Positions 15,033 to 27,748 are shown, counted from the stretch's first letter. The stretch is DNA of 64,000 bases from Pseudomonas sp. PDNC002 (GCF_016919445.1 NZ_CP070356.1:2512001-2576000), one strand, 5' to 3'. Notes: generated from the sequence alone by a model not told the origin. Numbers and translations: made by a program.

Positions 15033-16841
15033 TCAGCTGCGATTGGCAAGCCAGGCCCGCCAGCCGCCGAAGTGGCTGATGTCCTCGGCGCCGTCCAGGC
15101 CCCAGGCGTCGCAGATGAAGCCGGTCTCCCAGCTGCCATCCTCCAGTTGCACCTTGCCCAACCCCAGTGGCGCTGGAATGCCGGTGAGGAAGGAACCCAG
15201 CTCGGCGCTGGGCAGCTCCCAGACTTCCACCTCGATGGCCACGCCGCCTTCGGCCACGCGCAGCATGCCGGGGCGCAGCGGCGGGCCGCCGGCCAGGGCG
15301 TAGAGCTTGTAGGCCGGGGCGCTGTGGATGGCGCGCAGCAGGCGGGCGCCGCGCTGGCGCAGTTGCCAGTTCAGCGCCAGGCCGTCCAGGTGCGCACCGC
15401 ACACGACCAGACGCGCGCGGTCGTTGCGTGCGGGGTTGGCGGAGGATGCCGGGGCGATGGCGTTGCCCCCGGCGAGCGGCAAGTTGTGCTGGCGCTGCAG
15501 GGCGTCGGCCACGCCGAGCAGGTACTGGTCGGTGAAGGCGCGGCCGAACAGGGTCACGCCCCAGGGCAGGCCGTTGTCCATGATCGCGCTGGGTACCGCC
15601 ACGGCGGCGTAGTCCAGCAGGTTCATGAAGTTGGTGTAGTAACCCAGCTCCGAGTTGCGCTTCACCGGTTCGGCGTGCAGCTCGTCCAGCGTCACCGGGC
15701 GGCCGATGGTGGGCGTCAGTACGCAGTCAAGGTCGGCGAGGATCGCGTCGCACTGGGCCTTGAGTTCCTGCAGCCGGTATTGCGCGCGGAACGCCTGCAC
15801 GGCAGTTGCGCCGGGTGCTTTGGCCAGCACGTCGCGGATCACTGGCAGCACCGCCTGCGGGTCGCGCTCGATCAGCTCGCCCGCCACGCTGTAGCGCTCG
15901 GCGACCCAGGGGCCCTCATAGAGCAGGCGCGCGGCTTCGAGGAAGGGCGCGAAGTCGATTTCCCGAGGCTCGCCGCCCAGGGCCTTGAGCTGGTTCAGGG
16001 CATCGGTGAACAGCACTGGGCCTTGCTGGCAGCCGAAGAACTCCAGTTGATCGGCACGGGGGACACCGAAGCGGAACGGTTTGGGCGCACCGAAGGCGCT
16101 GGCGTCGTTCCAGGCTGGATTGGCGCGGCTGTAGCCGTCCTGCGGATCGAGCCGGGCGGTGAGAGCGAGCAGTTCACTGGCCTCGGCGGCACTGGCGGTG
16201 AAGTAGGTGATGCAGTCCAGTGTGCGGCAGGCCGGCACCAGGCCGTGGTTGGACAGCAGCCCCTTGCTCGGTTTCAGCCCGAGCAAACCGTTGAGCGCTG
16301 CCGGCACGCGACCGGAGCCGGCGGTGTCGGTGCCCAGGGCGAAGCTCGCCACGCCCAGTGCCACGGCGAGAGAGGAGCCGGCGCTGGAGCCACCCGACGG
16401 GTAATCGGGCAGCACGCTGTTGCGGCATTCGCCGTAGGGCGAGCGGGTGCCGTTGAGGCCGGTGGCGAACTGGTCGAGGTTGGTCTTGCCCAGCGGGATG
16501 GCGCCCAGGTCGATCAACTGTTGCACCAGAGTCGCGGAAGATTCCGGCGTGTAGGCGAAGGCCGGGCAGGCGGCGGTGGTGGGGATGCCGGCGAGGTCGA
16601 TGTTGTCCTTGATGGCGAAGGGGATGCCGTAGAGCGGCAGGCTGTCCGGCGACTTTTCGTCCAGCGCGGCGAGGTAGGGTTCCAGTTCGTCCAGCGTCAG
16701 CAGGTGGATGAACAGGTGGTAGTCGGGGTTCAGCGCGGCGGCCTTGTCGCGCAGTTGGGCGATCAGTTGGCGCGCGGTGGTGCGGCCTTCGCGGTAGGTG
16801 GTGCGCAGGGTGGTGAGGCGGAGGTCGAAGGTGTTGGGCAT
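15033..16841 (-). CDS. atzF: Allophanate hydrolase
   Basis: A 602-residue amidase-signature enzyme with a C-terminal allophanate-hydrolase domain. The catalytic Lys is in FAIKDNIDLAG (~75-85) and the Ser-cis-Ser motif is in PSGGSSAGSSLAVA. ALGTDTAGSGRVPAA follows, then a C-terminal domain from ~480 (LVVCGAHLDGLALN). It splits allophanate into ammonia and CO2. In the guanidine route it takes the product made by the carboxylase and carboxyguanidine deiminase. It is the last gene of the minus-strand operon, 237 bases after the carboxylase, with a repeat element between them. The start MPNTFDLRL is the only well-placed one. Confidence 0.93.
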   Translation of the reverse strand: MPNTFDLRLTTLRTTYREGRTTARQLIAQLRDKAAALNPDYHLFIHLLTLDELEPYLAALDEKSPDSLPLYGIPFAIKDNIDLAGIPTTAACPAFAYTPESSATLVQQLIDLGAIPLGKTNLDQFATGLNGTRSPYGECRNSVLPDYPSGGSSAGSSLAVALGVASFALGTDTAGSGRVPAALNGLLGLKPSKGLLSNHGLVPACRTLDCITYFTASAAEASELLALTARLDPQDGYSRANPAWNDASAFGAPKPFRFGVPRADQLEFFGCQQGPVLFTDALNQLKALGGEPREIDFAPFLEAARLLYEGPWVAERYSVAGELIERDPQAVLPVIRDVLAKAPGATAVQAFRAQYRLQELKAQCDAILADLDCVLTPTIGRPVTLDELHAEPVKRNSELGYYTNFMNLLDYAAVAVPSAIMDNGLPWGVTLFGRAFTDQYLLGVADALQRQHNLPLAGGNAIAPASSANPARNDRARLVVCGAHLDGLALNWQLRQRGARLLRAIHSAPAYKLYALAGGPPLRPGMLRVAEGGVAIEVEVWELPSAELGSFLTGIPAPLGLGKVQLEDGSWETGFICDAWGLDGAEDISHFGGWRAWLANRS

Positions 16842-16882
16842 GGTCGAGATTCCTTGGGCCGATCAGTTCTCAGGCTGGGCTG

Positions 16883-17052
16883 CCCTCACCCCGGCCCTCT
16901 CCCGGAGGGAGAGGGGGAAGAGCAGTCCGGCGCGGTGTTGGGTTCGAACCATGGTTGGCCGGGTGGCGCGGACTGTGGTTCAGGTTGAATCCAGCGCTGA
17001 GGCCCACTCCGAACAGTCCCCTCTCCCTCTGGGAGAGGGTTAGGGTGAGGGG
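16883..17052. repeat. CCCTCTCCC/GGGAGAGGG repeat doublet inside the operon
   Basis: Outer arms CCCTCACCCCGGCCCTCTCCC and GGGAGAGGGTTAGGGTGAGG face each other about 100 bases apart. They fill the gap between the carboxylase and allophanate hydrolase genes and could form a large hairpin in the operon mRNA. Confidence 0.75.
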
Positions 17053-17078
17053 CTCCTGGCCAGATCGATAACGTCAGC

Positions 17079-20954
<3,876 letters not shown>

Positions 20955-21037
20955 GAGGGCGTCCCCATGGGGTGGCGGGCCGTCCCGCCGTCATTCGGTA
21001 CCCATCCCGGTCGTCCGGGGCGGGATTGCGGACTCGC

Positions 21038-21266
21038 AGGGCGGATGAGCTTTACCCATCCGCCGATTGGCTGTGTGTGCTCTGCTGGCGGATAACGCTG
21101 TGGCGTTATCCGCCCTACGTGGCTGTGGGGGTCTGAGCCCTGCTGCGTACTGCTCCCTCTCCCTTCATGGGGGGGACGCCCAGTCAGAGGGCCGGGGAGA
21201 GGGGCCCTTGCTATGGCGCTGGGCGTTCCCTCTCCCCCCGCCCTCTCCCGCAAGCAGGAGAGGGAG
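21038..21266. repeat. Two palindromic repeat types between UAAP2 and the carboxylase
   Basis: 21038-21120 contains GGCGGATAACGCTGTGGCGTTATCCGCC with a flanking GGCGGATG/CATCCGCC pair. 21154-21266 is another CCCTCTCCC/GGGAGAGGG doublet. The 414-base gap between the operon genes at 20955-21368 is mostly these repeats, with no gene. Confidence 0.75.
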
Positions 21267-21368
21267 CTATCCGCAGCGTCGGGCTGCATTGGCCACTCCG
21301 GCTCTGGCTGAGGGAGAAGATCCAGCGCCGCACCGCTTGCAGCTTTCCGCCTGCCGCTTGTGGCTGCT

Positions 21369-22004
21369 TCAGTCCCATACCAGCAGCTCCGCCGGCGTCG
21401 GGTTCCAGCCGTTGCAGGGGTTGTTGAGTTGCGGGCAGTTGGAGATCAGGACGATCACGTCCATGTGTGCGAGCAGCTCGACGTACTTGCCGGCGCCGGA
21501 GATGCCGTCCTCGAAGGTCAGGCCGCCTTCGGCGGTGACCGGCACGTTCATGAAGAAGTTGATGTTGTGGCTGATGTCGGCCTTGCTCAGGCGACCGTCG
21601 TGCAGGCTGGCGCGCAGGAAGTTGTCGCGGCAGCTGTGCATGTAGCGCTTGTCCAGGGCGTAGCGCACGGTGTTGCTTTCCTGGGCACAGGCGCCGCCGA
21701 GGGTGTCGTGGCGGCCGCAGGTGTCGGCGACGATGCTCAGCATCGGGTTGCCGAGGTTGGAATACAGCACGCTGCCGGCGCTGAGGTAGACCTGCCCCTG
21801 CTTGCGCAGGGTGCGTTGTACGTCATAACGCTCGCGCGGGTTGGCGGCGCTGAAGAACAGCGTGTCCACCGCCTGGTTGCCTTCCAGGTCGAGGATGCGC
21901 AGGGTCTGCCCGGCCTTGAGTTCGGTGAGGCTGGGTTCGCCGGCCGGGATCAGGGTGCGCGAGACGCAGGCTTCCGGGTGTTTGTCGCTGGGGACGATGG
22001 GCAT
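21369..22004 (-). CDS. Urea-amidolyase-associated protein 2 (carboxyguanidine deiminase subunit)
   Basis: A 211-residue DUF1989-family protein (AGEPSLTELKAGQTLRILDL, CGRHDTLGGACAQESNT, INFFMNVPV, YVELLAHMDVIVLISNCPQ). UAAP1 and UAAP2 form the carboxyguanidine deiminase (CgdAB), which removes one nitrogen from carboxyguanidine to give allophanate. The start at ATG 22002-22004 leaves an 11-base gap after UAAP1; the longer frame overlaps UAAP1 and is a shadow. Conserved Cys and His residues (CGRHD, CRDN) may bind metal. The assignment of the reaction is knowledge-based; the family membership is read from the sequence. Confidence 0.85.
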   Translation of the reverse strand: MPIVPSDKHPEACVSRTLIPAGEPSLTELKAGQTLRILDLEGNQAVDTLFFSAANPRERYDVQRTLRKQGQVYLSAGSVLYSNLGNPMLSIVADTCGRHDTLGGACAQESNTVRYALDKRYMHSCRDNFLRASLHDGRLSKADISHNINFFMNVPVTAEGGLTFEDGISGAGKYVELLAHMDVIVLISNCPQLNNPCNGWNPTPAELLVWD

Positions 22005-22015
22005 GCTCGCGCTCC

Positions 22016-22735
22016 TTACAGGTACTGGCGTTCGGTGTTGTGGAAGCCGCGGCCATTCTCCGGGCGGGACGTACGGCAGAGCACGCTGATGCCGTCGGCG
22101 GCGACCTGCTGCCAGGTCAGGCCGATGGGCTTGGGCGCGTACTGCGGGTTCGGGTCCATGGGGTGTTGAAGGGCGGTGAGCACTACCAGGGTGTCCATCG
22201 GCGCGTAGAGCTCGACGTAGTCGCCGGCCTTGGAATTGACCTGGGCGAAGCGGAAGCAGCCGTCGGCATCGACGTCCACGCGGCTGAACAGGTTCAGGCA
22301 CATCAGCAGGTCCTGCAGGCGCATGTCCCACTTGCCCATCTCCACCAGCAGGTTGTCCACGCCATTGCGGTAGAAGCCGTTGCGCAGTTCCTGGTAGCGC
22401 CCCGCGCCGTATTTCTCCTGCACTTCGGCGGCGTTCAGCACGCCGCCGAAGCTGTCGTGCCAGCCGCAGCTGTCGGCGGTGATGGCGGCGAGCACGCGGC
22501 CCATGTCCGAGTACAGGCAGTGGCCGGCGGTGAGCTTGGCGGTGTGCTGGCATTTGAGGCTGTCGGGCAGGTTCAGCCGCTCGCTTTTCTCGGCGGCGTT
22601 GAACAGCAGCAGGCTGATGTTGCCGCCGCCTTCGATGTCGGTCAGGCGCAGCACCTGGCCGCGCTTGAGGACGAAGGAGGTGTGGCCGCCGCCGGGGACG
22701 GTTTCTTCGTAGAGGGTGGTGCGCAATTCGTTCAT
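22016..22735 (-). CDS. Urea-amidolyase-associated protein 1 (carboxyguanidine deiminase subunit)
   Basis: A 239-residue DUF1989-family protein, a paralogue of the next gene: VPGGGHTSFVLKRGQVLRLTD, SCGWHDSFGGV, NLFSRVDVDADG and YVELYAPMDTLVVLTALQHP. With UAAP2 it should form the heteromeric carboxyguanidine deiminase acting between the carboxylase and allophanate hydrolase. GGAG precedes the ATG. It lies 10 bases after the ABC ATPase gene in a tight minus-strand operon. Cysteines and histidines at matching places in both subunits (CGWHD here, CGRHD there) suggest a shared metal site. Confidence 0.85.
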   Translation of the reverse strand: MNELRTTLYEETVPGGGHTSFVLKRGQVLRLTDIEGGGNISLLLFNAAEKSERLNLPDSLKCQHTAKLTAGHCLYSDMGRVLAAITADSCGWHDSFGGVLNAAEVQEKYGAGRYQELRNGFYRNGVDNLLVEMGKWDMRLQDLLMCLNLFSRVDVDADGCFRFAQVNSKAGDYVELYAPMDTLVVLTALQHPMDPNPQYAPKPIGLTWQQVAADGISVLCRTSRPENGRGFHNTERQYL

Positions 22736-22745
22736 GGCGGGCTCC

Positions 22746-23552
22746 TTAGTAGGCCGGCGTGATCAGCGGGGCGGCGGCCGTTTCCAGGCGCGCGGCAAGC
22801 GGTTCGGGCAGGGCGGCGCGGGCGGCCTTGCGGTCGGCGTTGAGCGGGATGTCGTAGGTGATACGGGCGCCATAGGCGTTGGGTGCCTGCGGGTCATGGC
22901 GAACCTTGTCGAAGACCAGCAGGCGGGTGCCCAGGCTGAAGCCCTCGGCGAGGTCGTGGGTGACCATGAACACGGTGAGCCGGGTTTCCTGCCACAGCTC
23001 CAGCAGCAGGACGTGCATGTCCTTGCGGATGCCGGGATCGAGCGCGCCGAAGGGTTCGTCGAGCAGCAGCACACGTGGCTTCATCACCAGTGCCTGGGCG
23101 ATGGCCAGGCGTTGCTGCATGCCGCCGGAGAGGGCCCTCGGATACTGCTTCAGCGCATGGCCGAGGCCGACGCGCTCAAGCAGGGCGGCAGCCTGCTCGC
23201 GGGCCTCGCGCTTGGCGCTGCCGAACAGCCGGCCGAGCAGCGGCGAGCGCGGCAATTCCAGGCCGAGGGCGACGTTGTCGAGCACGGACAAGTGCGGGAA
23301 TACCGAGTAGCGCTGGAACACCACGCCACGGCTCGGGTCGGGCTCGCCCGGCAGCGGTTGGCCTTCGAGCAACAGCTCGCCACGGCTGGGGCGCTCCTGG
23401 CCGAGCAGCAGGCGCAGGAAGGTGGATTTGCCGCAGCCGGAGGCGCCGACCAGGGTGCAGAACTCGCCTTCCTTCACCTCGAGATTGAGGCGTTCGAGCA
23501 CCACGTTGCCGTCGTATTCCTGCCAGACATTGCGGACAGAAATGAAGCTCAT
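22746..23552 (-). CDS. ABC transporter ATP-binding protein (guanidine/urea uptake)
   Basis: A 268-residue ATPase: Walker A GASGCGKST, Q-loop VVFQRYSVFP, signature LSGGMQQRL, Walker B VLLLDEPFGALD, switch His in MVTHDLAEG. It is of the nitrate/sulfonate/taurine transporter type. The start at ATG 23550-23552 overlaps the permease gene stop (ATGA). With the permease and binding protein upstream it forms a complete importer. Riboswitch control suggests guanidine or a related compound as substrate. Confidence 0.9.
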   Translation of the reverse strand: MSFISVRNVWQEYDGNVVLERLNLEVKEGEFCTLVGASGCGKSTFLRLLLGQERPSRGELLLEGQPLPGEPDPSRGVVFQRYSVFPHLSVLDNVALGLELPRSPLLGRLFGSAKREAREQAAALLERVGLGHALKQYPRALSGGMQQRLAIAQALVMKPRVLLLDEPFGALDPGIRKDMHVLLLELWQETRLTVFMVTHDLAEGFSLGTRLLVFDKVRHDPQAPNAYGARITYDIPLNADRKAARAALPEPLAARLETAAAPLITPAY

Positions 23553-24364
23553 GCCTTGCCTCCTTCGTACCAGGGGAAGGCACGCTGGGTAAGCAGGCGC
23601 AGGCCGTAGTCCATCAGCCAGGCCAGGGCGGTGATCCACACCACGTAGGGCAGGATCACGTCCATGGCGAGGTAGCGGCGCACGAGGAAGATGCGGTAGC
23701 CCAGGCCGTCAGTGGAGGCGATGGCTTCGGCGGCGATGAGGAACAGCCAGGCCGAGCCGAGCATCAGGCGCAGGGAAATCAGCAGGCGCGGCATCAGTTG
23801 CGGCAGCACCACGCGCAGGATCAGCGTCCAGGTGCTGGCGCCCAGGGTCTGCGCCTTGATCAGCAATTCGCGGGGGATTTCCCTTGCGCGCTGTTCGATG
23901 TCACGGGCGATGCAGGGGGCGACGCCGATGACGATCAGCACCACCTTGGACAACTCGCCGAGGCCGAAGACGATGAACAGCACCGGCAGGATCGCCAGCG
24001 GCGGAATCATCGACAGCACGGTGAGCAACGGTGACAGCGGCGCGCCGAACAGCGGCACGCTGCCGGCGGCGATGCCCAGCACCAGGCCGAGCAGGGCGGC
24101 GATGCCAAGACCCATGCCGAGACGTTGCAGGCTGGCGCCGGTGTCCTGCCAGAACAGCACTTCGCCGGTGCGCTTGTCTTCGTTGAAAGCCAGGCGGTTC
24201 ACCGCGTCGGCCATCTGCGCGGCGCTGGGTAGCAGCTTGTCGTTGGGGTTCTCCGCCAGCCGCGAGGTGGAGCCCGCGAAGTAGGCGAACAGCAGCAGGG
24301 CGAAGGGCAGCAGTACCAGGAACAGGCGGCCGCTGCGGTCGGGGGTTCGGTTGATCAGGCGCAT
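23549..24364 (-). CDS. ABC transporter permease (nitrate/sulfonate/taurine type)
   Basis: A 271-residue protein with about six hydrophobic segments and the EAA-type cytoplasmic loop near ~160-190 (ELLIKAQTLGASTWTLILRVVLPQL). It is a BPD_transp_1 permease. It overlaps the ATPase gene by four bases. It is separated from the binding-protein gene by 242 bases of repeats, so its own expression depends on read-through across those hairpins or on another promoter. Confidence 0.9.
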   Translation of the reverse strand: MRLINRTPDRSGRLFLVLLPFALLLFAYFAGSTSRLAENPNDKLLPSAAQMADAVNRLAFNEDKRTGEVLFWQDTGASLQRLGMGLGIAALLGLVLGIAAGSVPLFGAPLSPLLTVLSMIPPLAILPVLFIVFGLGELSKVVLIVIGVAPCIARDIEQRAREIPRELLIKAQTLGASTWTLILRVVLPQLMPRLLISLRLMLGSAWLFLIAAEAIASTDGLGYRIFLVRRYLAMDVILPYVVWITALAWLMDYGLRLLTQRAFPWYEGGKA

Positions 24365-24433
24365 GCTTCGTACCTGTTTATTGCGGGCCCTGGGGGCCGG
24401 TAACTTCGTCGCGTGATTTCGTGCCGATGCTTT

Positions 24434-24604
24434 CCCTCACCCCAGCCCTCTCCCAGGGGGAGAGGGGGCGGTCCGTGCCGGCTGGCGCCGTGGCGCCTTC
24501 CTGGACAGAACGGAGGGGCAGGGAGAGCGGCTCTCGTAGGAGCGGATCTCATCCGCGAATCGCGCCGACGTCTGCGGCTTTCGCGGACAAGGTCCGCTCC
24601 TACA
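24434..24604. repeat. Repeat cluster between binding-protein and permease genes
   Basis: 24434-24469 is a single CCCTCACCCCAGCCCTCTCCC-AGG-GGGAGAGGG arm. 24535-24604 is a GTAGGAGCGGATCTCATCCGCGAA / TTCGCGGACAAGGTCCGCTCCTAC pair, the same type as in the lapD tandem array. No gene lies in this gap. Confidence 0.8.
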
Positions 24605-24606
24605 GG

Positions 24607-25671
24607 TCAGAGCTTGCCTTCGGCTGCCATCTGCACGTAGCTCGGGTCGAAGCGCAGCTTGAGGTTCTTCGCGTCACCGGTGGACAGCCCGCCCGCGAAG
24701 CTCATGCCGACCGCGTCGGCACTTTTCGCGCCTTCACCGAGCAGGCCGTGGGCGAAGGAGAAGGCCGCGACCTTGTCCATGGTCGCCGGCAGTTTCGGGC
24801 TGGTGGCGAAGGCCAGCGCCTCCTTCGGCGTGGCGAACAGCTTGGTGGTGGCGAGCTGGCTCTGGTAGCCGGCGAGGTCGGTACCCGAGGCCTTGGCCAT
24901 GTGTTCCAGCGCGGCACGGGTTTCGGCGCTGTCGCCCTGCATCAGCGCGACGGTTTCGAACCAGGCGCCGGTCAGCGCCTTGCCCAGGGCGGGGTTGTCT
25001 TTGAGCACGGAGCTGTTGACCACCATCATGTCCATGATCTCGCCGGGGATCTGGCTGGAGTTGAACACCTCGGTGGTGCCCGGCTTGGCGCGGGCCTCGG
25101 CGAGCATCGGGTTCCAGGTGGTCACGGCCTGCACGTCGTCGGTGTTGAAGGCGGCGGCGATGTCGGCGTCGGAGGTGTTCACCGTCTTCACGTCCTTCTC
25201 GCTCAGGCGGGCGCTTTCCAGCGCGCGGGCGAGCAGGTAGTGGGAGACCGAGAGCTCCACCAGGTTGACGTCCACACCCTTGAGGTCGGCCAGGGTCTTG
25301 CCTTCACCCTTGATGACGATGCCGTCGTTGCCGTTGGAGAAGTCGCTGACGATCAGCGCGGTGGAGTCGACGCCGCCGGCGGCGGGGATGGTCAGGGCGT
25401 CCATGTTGGTCATGGTGCAGCCATCGAACTGGCCGGCGGTGTACTGGTTGATCGACTCGATGTAGTCGTTGAGCTGGGTGACCTTGATCTCGATGCCGTA
25501 CTTCTTCGCCCACTTGTCGACGATGCCGTGGCTGGCCGCGTATTCCCAGGGCATCCAGCCGGCATAGATGGTCCAGCAGAGGTTGAAGCTGTTCTTCGCG
25601 GCGGCGGAGGCTGAGAGGCTGAAGGCGGCGAGGCCGGCGGCGAACAGGGCGGTCAGAAGGGGCTTGCGCAT
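24607..25671 (-). CDS. ABC transporter substrate-binding protein, first gene of guanidine operon
   Basis: A 354-residue exported protein with signal peptide MRKPLLTALFAAGLAAFSLSASAAA and an NMT1/OmpA-like binding fold (FNLCWTIYAGWMPWEYAA, GCTMTNMDALTIPAAGG, ELSVSHYLLARALESA). It is often annotated as a putative urea ABC transporter binding protein. Its gene comes first behind the guanidine-I riboswitch, so the ligand is more likely guanidine or a guanidine derivative. GGAG lies eight bases before the ATG. Confidence 0.88.
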   Translation of the reverse strand: MRKPLLTALFAAGLAAFSLSASAAAKNSFNLCWTIYAGWMPWEYAASHGIVDKWAKKYGIEIKVTQLNDYIESINQYTAGQFDGCTMTNMDALTIPAAGGVDSTALIVSDFSNGNDGIVIKGEGKTLADLKGVDVNLVELSVSHYLLARALESARLSEKDVKTVNTSDADIAAAFNTDDVQAVTTWNPMLAEARAKPGTTEVFNSSQIPGEIMDMMVVNSSVLKDNPALGKALTGAWFETVALMQGDSAETRAALEHMAKASGTDLAGYQSQLATTKLFATPKEALAFATSPKLPATMDKVAAFSFAHGLLGEGAKSADAVGMSFAGGLSTGDAKNLKLRFDPSYVQMAAEGKL

Positions 25672-25728
25672 GGAGCATCTCCAGTCGATTGGCGGGCAGG
25701 CAGGAGTCGGGCGGCACGTGTCGCTCTC

Positions 25729-25820
25729 GTCTCCCGGGCTTTTGTCCCGCCGTGTAACCTCGCTGGAGGTCGATGACTCTCGGACCAGTCACTCGCTTGG
25801 CGAGCCGGAACCCTAGTCAT
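25729..25820 (-). promoter_or_regulatory. Guanidine-I riboswitch (ykkC)
   Basis: On the minus strand the conserved pieces of the ykkC/guanidine-I aptamer occur in order: CTAGGGTTCCG (25816-25806), GACTGGTCCGAGAG (25790-25777), ACACGG (25755-25750) and GGGACAAAAGCCCGGGAGA (25748-25730). It ends about 60 bases before the start of the ABC binding-protein gene. The riboswitch senses free guanidinium and turns on guanidine carboxylases and exporters. It therefore identifies the whole downstream operon as a guanidine-responsive one. No clear intrinsic terminator follows, so control of translation or Rho-dependent termination is possible. Confidence 0.93.
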
Positions 25821-25882
25821 CCATTGTCGAATTGTGGTGCTGCTTTCCGCTGTGGCGGATGGCTCCTGCACGACTCGGATAT

Positions 25883-25898
25883 AGCGAGCGGCGTGCCA
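25883..25898 (-). promoter_or_regulatory. Candidate sigma-54 promoter of the guanidine operon
   Basis: The minus strand reads TGGCACGCCGCTCGCT, matching the -24/-12 consensus TGGCACG-N4-TTGCW except for one base (C for T in the -12 element), with correct GG-to-GC spacing. It lies ~60 bases upstream of the riboswitch. This would place the nitrogen-scavenging operon under NtrC/RpoN. Half sites GGTGC occur further upstream (25953, 26006) but are weak. The site is seen; its use is inferred. Confidence 0.5.
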
Positions 25899-26092
25899 AG
25901 TTGGCGAAAGTGCCGGGGCAGAAGGGCTGCGGCGAATCGGAGCGGATATTTCGGTGCACGCGAGGGCGTTCGCCTGCCCTCAAATGAAGCGTGGCGCCGC
26001 TTCCTGGTGCGCGGGCCAGTCGAAAGGCAGGAGCGTGCCAGGTGTACCGGGCGGCAGACTGAAGCGACATTCACCTTGAGGAATCCATCGCC

Positions 26093-26350
26093 ATGTCCGA
26101 GTTGCTGAGCTTCGCCAAGGGCGCGCTGGCCATGTTCTGGCTCGCCGCCGTGCTCAACCTGATCTACCCGTTCGGTGAGCTGCACCGTCCGCTGCTGTGG
26201 CTGTCCGCCGCCATCCTGCTGGTGCACGTCGGTGAGGTGCTGTTGCTGGCGCGTCGGCGTTCGGTCACCGAGAAGGTGCAGGTGCTGCTGTTCGGTGTGC
26301 TGCATCTGCAAAGCCGCAAGCTTCGTCGCCTGGAAATTGTAAACGGCTGA
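26093..26350 (+). CDS. DUF1145 small membrane protein
   Basis: An 85-residue protein with two hydrophobic helices (ALAMFWLAAVLNLIYPF and LLWLSAAILLVHVGEVLLL) and a basic C-terminus. It matches DUF1145 proteins, which have no known function. GAGGAA lies 13 bases upstream of the ATG. It is divergent from the guanidine operon. Confidence 0.75.
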   Translation: MSELLSFAKGALAMFWLAAVLNLIYPFGELHRPLLWLSAAILLVHVGEVLLLARRRSVTEKVQVLLFGVLHLQSRKLRRLEIVNG

Positions 26351-26473
26351 TTTACCGAAGCTTTACCTTTAGCTGTGGCACCGCCTTCTGACAGACATGT
26401 CTGATCTTGCGAGACCGGAAGAACTGTCGCCCCGCACTCCCGCGGGGCAGCCGGCTCGCTCGATGGAGGCGCC

Positions 26474-26635
26474 ATGCGTCGACTCTTCGCTGCTGTACTG
26501 ATGATCCTTCCGTTGACCGGTTGCGTGGTCTACGAGCATGACCATGGAGGCTGGCGCGACCGCCCGCACTACTATCGCCCCGCGCCGCCACCGCCGGCTT
26601 ACTACGGCGGCCCCTACCAGGGCTGGCACCGGTGA
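26474..26635 (+). CDS. Small proline/tyrosine-rich lipoprotein
   Basis: A 53-residue protein, too short for most ORF callers. Its signal peptide ends in the lipobox LTGC (MRRLFAAVLMILPLTGCVV), so it should be lipidated at Cys17 and anchored in a membrane. The mature part is rich in His, Tyr and Pro (YEHDHGGWRDRPHYYRPAP). Similar short lipoproteins are common in Pseudomonas; their function is unknown. GGAGGC lies eight bases upstream of the ATG. Confidence 0.7.
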   Translation: MRRLFAAVLMILPLTGCVVYEHDHGGWRDRPHYYRPAPPPPAYYGGPYQGWHR

Positions 26636-26655
26636 CGTTCAAGGCAGGGCCAGAG

Positions 26656-26779
26656 CCCCTCACCCTAACCCTCTCCCGCAAGCGGGAGAGGGGACCGTTC
26701 GGTGCAGGAGGAAGCCTATGTTTCAGCCGGCACGGACGGCTCCCTCTCCCTTGGGAGCGGGGCGCGCAGCCTGAGGGGA
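26656..26779. repeat. Composite CCCTCTCCC/GGGAGAGGG repeat
   Basis: This is the third copy of the composite seen at 11.4 and 14.7 kb: CCCTCACCCTAACCCTCTCCC...GGGAGAGGGG, the linker CCGTTCGGTGCAGGA, then a second arm pair ending in a degenerate GGGAGCGGGG. It lies between the lipoprotein gene and the end of the LysR gene. Confidence 0.7.
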
Positions 26780-26831
26780 ACCCCAGCACTGAACCTTCAA
26801 CGAAGTGGCGTCTTGTCGTGTGCGGCCCCAT

Positions 26832-27740
26832 TCAGGGCGCGGCGTTGAACGCCGCGTCTTCCTCCAGCAACAGCTCGACGAACTGGCTGGCCGCCGGCGA
26901 CAGGCTGCGGCCGGCGTGCCGCACCAGCGCGTAGGCAGAGCCGCGCCCGGCCACCTCGCCGTTGGGCCAGGGCAGCACGGCGAGACTACCGGCCTGGACA
27001 TCGGCGGCAACCACGTCCCAGGTGGCAAGGCAGAGCACGTCGCTGCCCTTCACCAGTTCCTTGAGCATCAGCACGTCATCGCACTGCACGCTCAACGGTT
27101 GCGCGCGGCCCAGGATGCGCGAGAGTCCCTCATGGGCGTCGCGGGGCAGGCGCGGCCCCGCCAGCGGATGGCTGAGCACGCTGTCGAGCGAGGGTTGGCT
27201 GGCCATCAGCGGATGCTCCGGCCGGCAGAACAGCACGCCGCGATGTTCCCGTAGCGGCAGGATGTCGAGGCGGCTGTCGCCTTCCAGTTCGCGGTAGTCG
27301 GCGACGAACAGCTCCAGTTCGTCATCCAGCAGGCGCTGCTGCAGCTCGCCCCAGTTCTCGATGGACAGCAGGATCGACACCTTCGGATGCGCACTGCTGT
27401 AGCGCGCCAGTACCTGCGGCATCAGCCGCGCGCCAGGGAAGGGGCCGGCGCCCAGGCGCAGCTCGCCGGTTTCCAGGTCGGCCAGTTGCAGCACGGCATT
27501 CTTCAGCGCGCGGTCGCCGGCCAGCAGGCGGCGGGCGTGTTCCAGCACCAGCTTGCCGTGCGCAGTGAGGGTGATGCCGCGTGGATTGCGGTCCACCAAC
27601 TGGCAGTCCAGCTGGCCTTCCAGCGCCTGGATGCTGCGCGACAGGGCGGGTTGACTAAGATTCACCGCATCGGCGGCGCGGGCGAAGTGACCGTGCTCGG
27701 CGAGGGCGACGAAGTGGCGTAGCTGGCGAAGATCGCTCAT
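26832..27740 (-). CDS. sdsB1: LysR-family regulator, SdsB1-like
   Basis: A 302-residue LysR-type regulator. The winged helix-turn-helix is at ~1-60 (LRQLRHFVALAEHGHFARAADAVNLSQPALSRSIQALE) and an effector domain follows. It is divergent from sdsA1, 97 bases apart, as in the P. aeruginosa sdsB1-sdsA1 pair. It should control alkylsulfatase expression in response to alkyl sulfates or their products. I chose ATG 27738-27740, which starts directly at the HTH; the open frame extends ~100 codons further into the promoter and sdsA1 and is not credible. Confidence 0.85.
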   Translation of the reverse strand: MSDLRQLRHFVALAEHGHFARAADAVNLSQPALSRSIQALEGQLDCQLVDRNPRGITLTAHGKLVLEHARRLLAGDRALKNAVLQLADLETGELRLGAGPFPGARLMPQVLARYSSAHPKVSILLSIENWGELQQRLLDDELELFVADYRELEGDSRLDILPLREHRGVLFCRPEHPLMASQPSLDSVLSHPLAGPRLPRDAHEGLSRILGRAQPLSVQCDDVLMLKELVKGSDVLCLATWDVVAADVQAGSLAVLPWPNGEVAGRGSAYALVRHAGRSLSPAASQFVELLLEEDAAFNAAP

Positions 27741-27748
27741 GCGCTTCC

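Noticed and set aside
15072..16988. A 638-codon plus-strand frame opposite the allophanate hydrolase
   Set aside because: Antisense shadow without recognisable motifs.
21369..22553. The longer 394-codon frame including UAAP2
   Set aside because: Its first 183 codons overlap UAAP1 in another frame; the ATG at 22004 has the family start and correct spacing.
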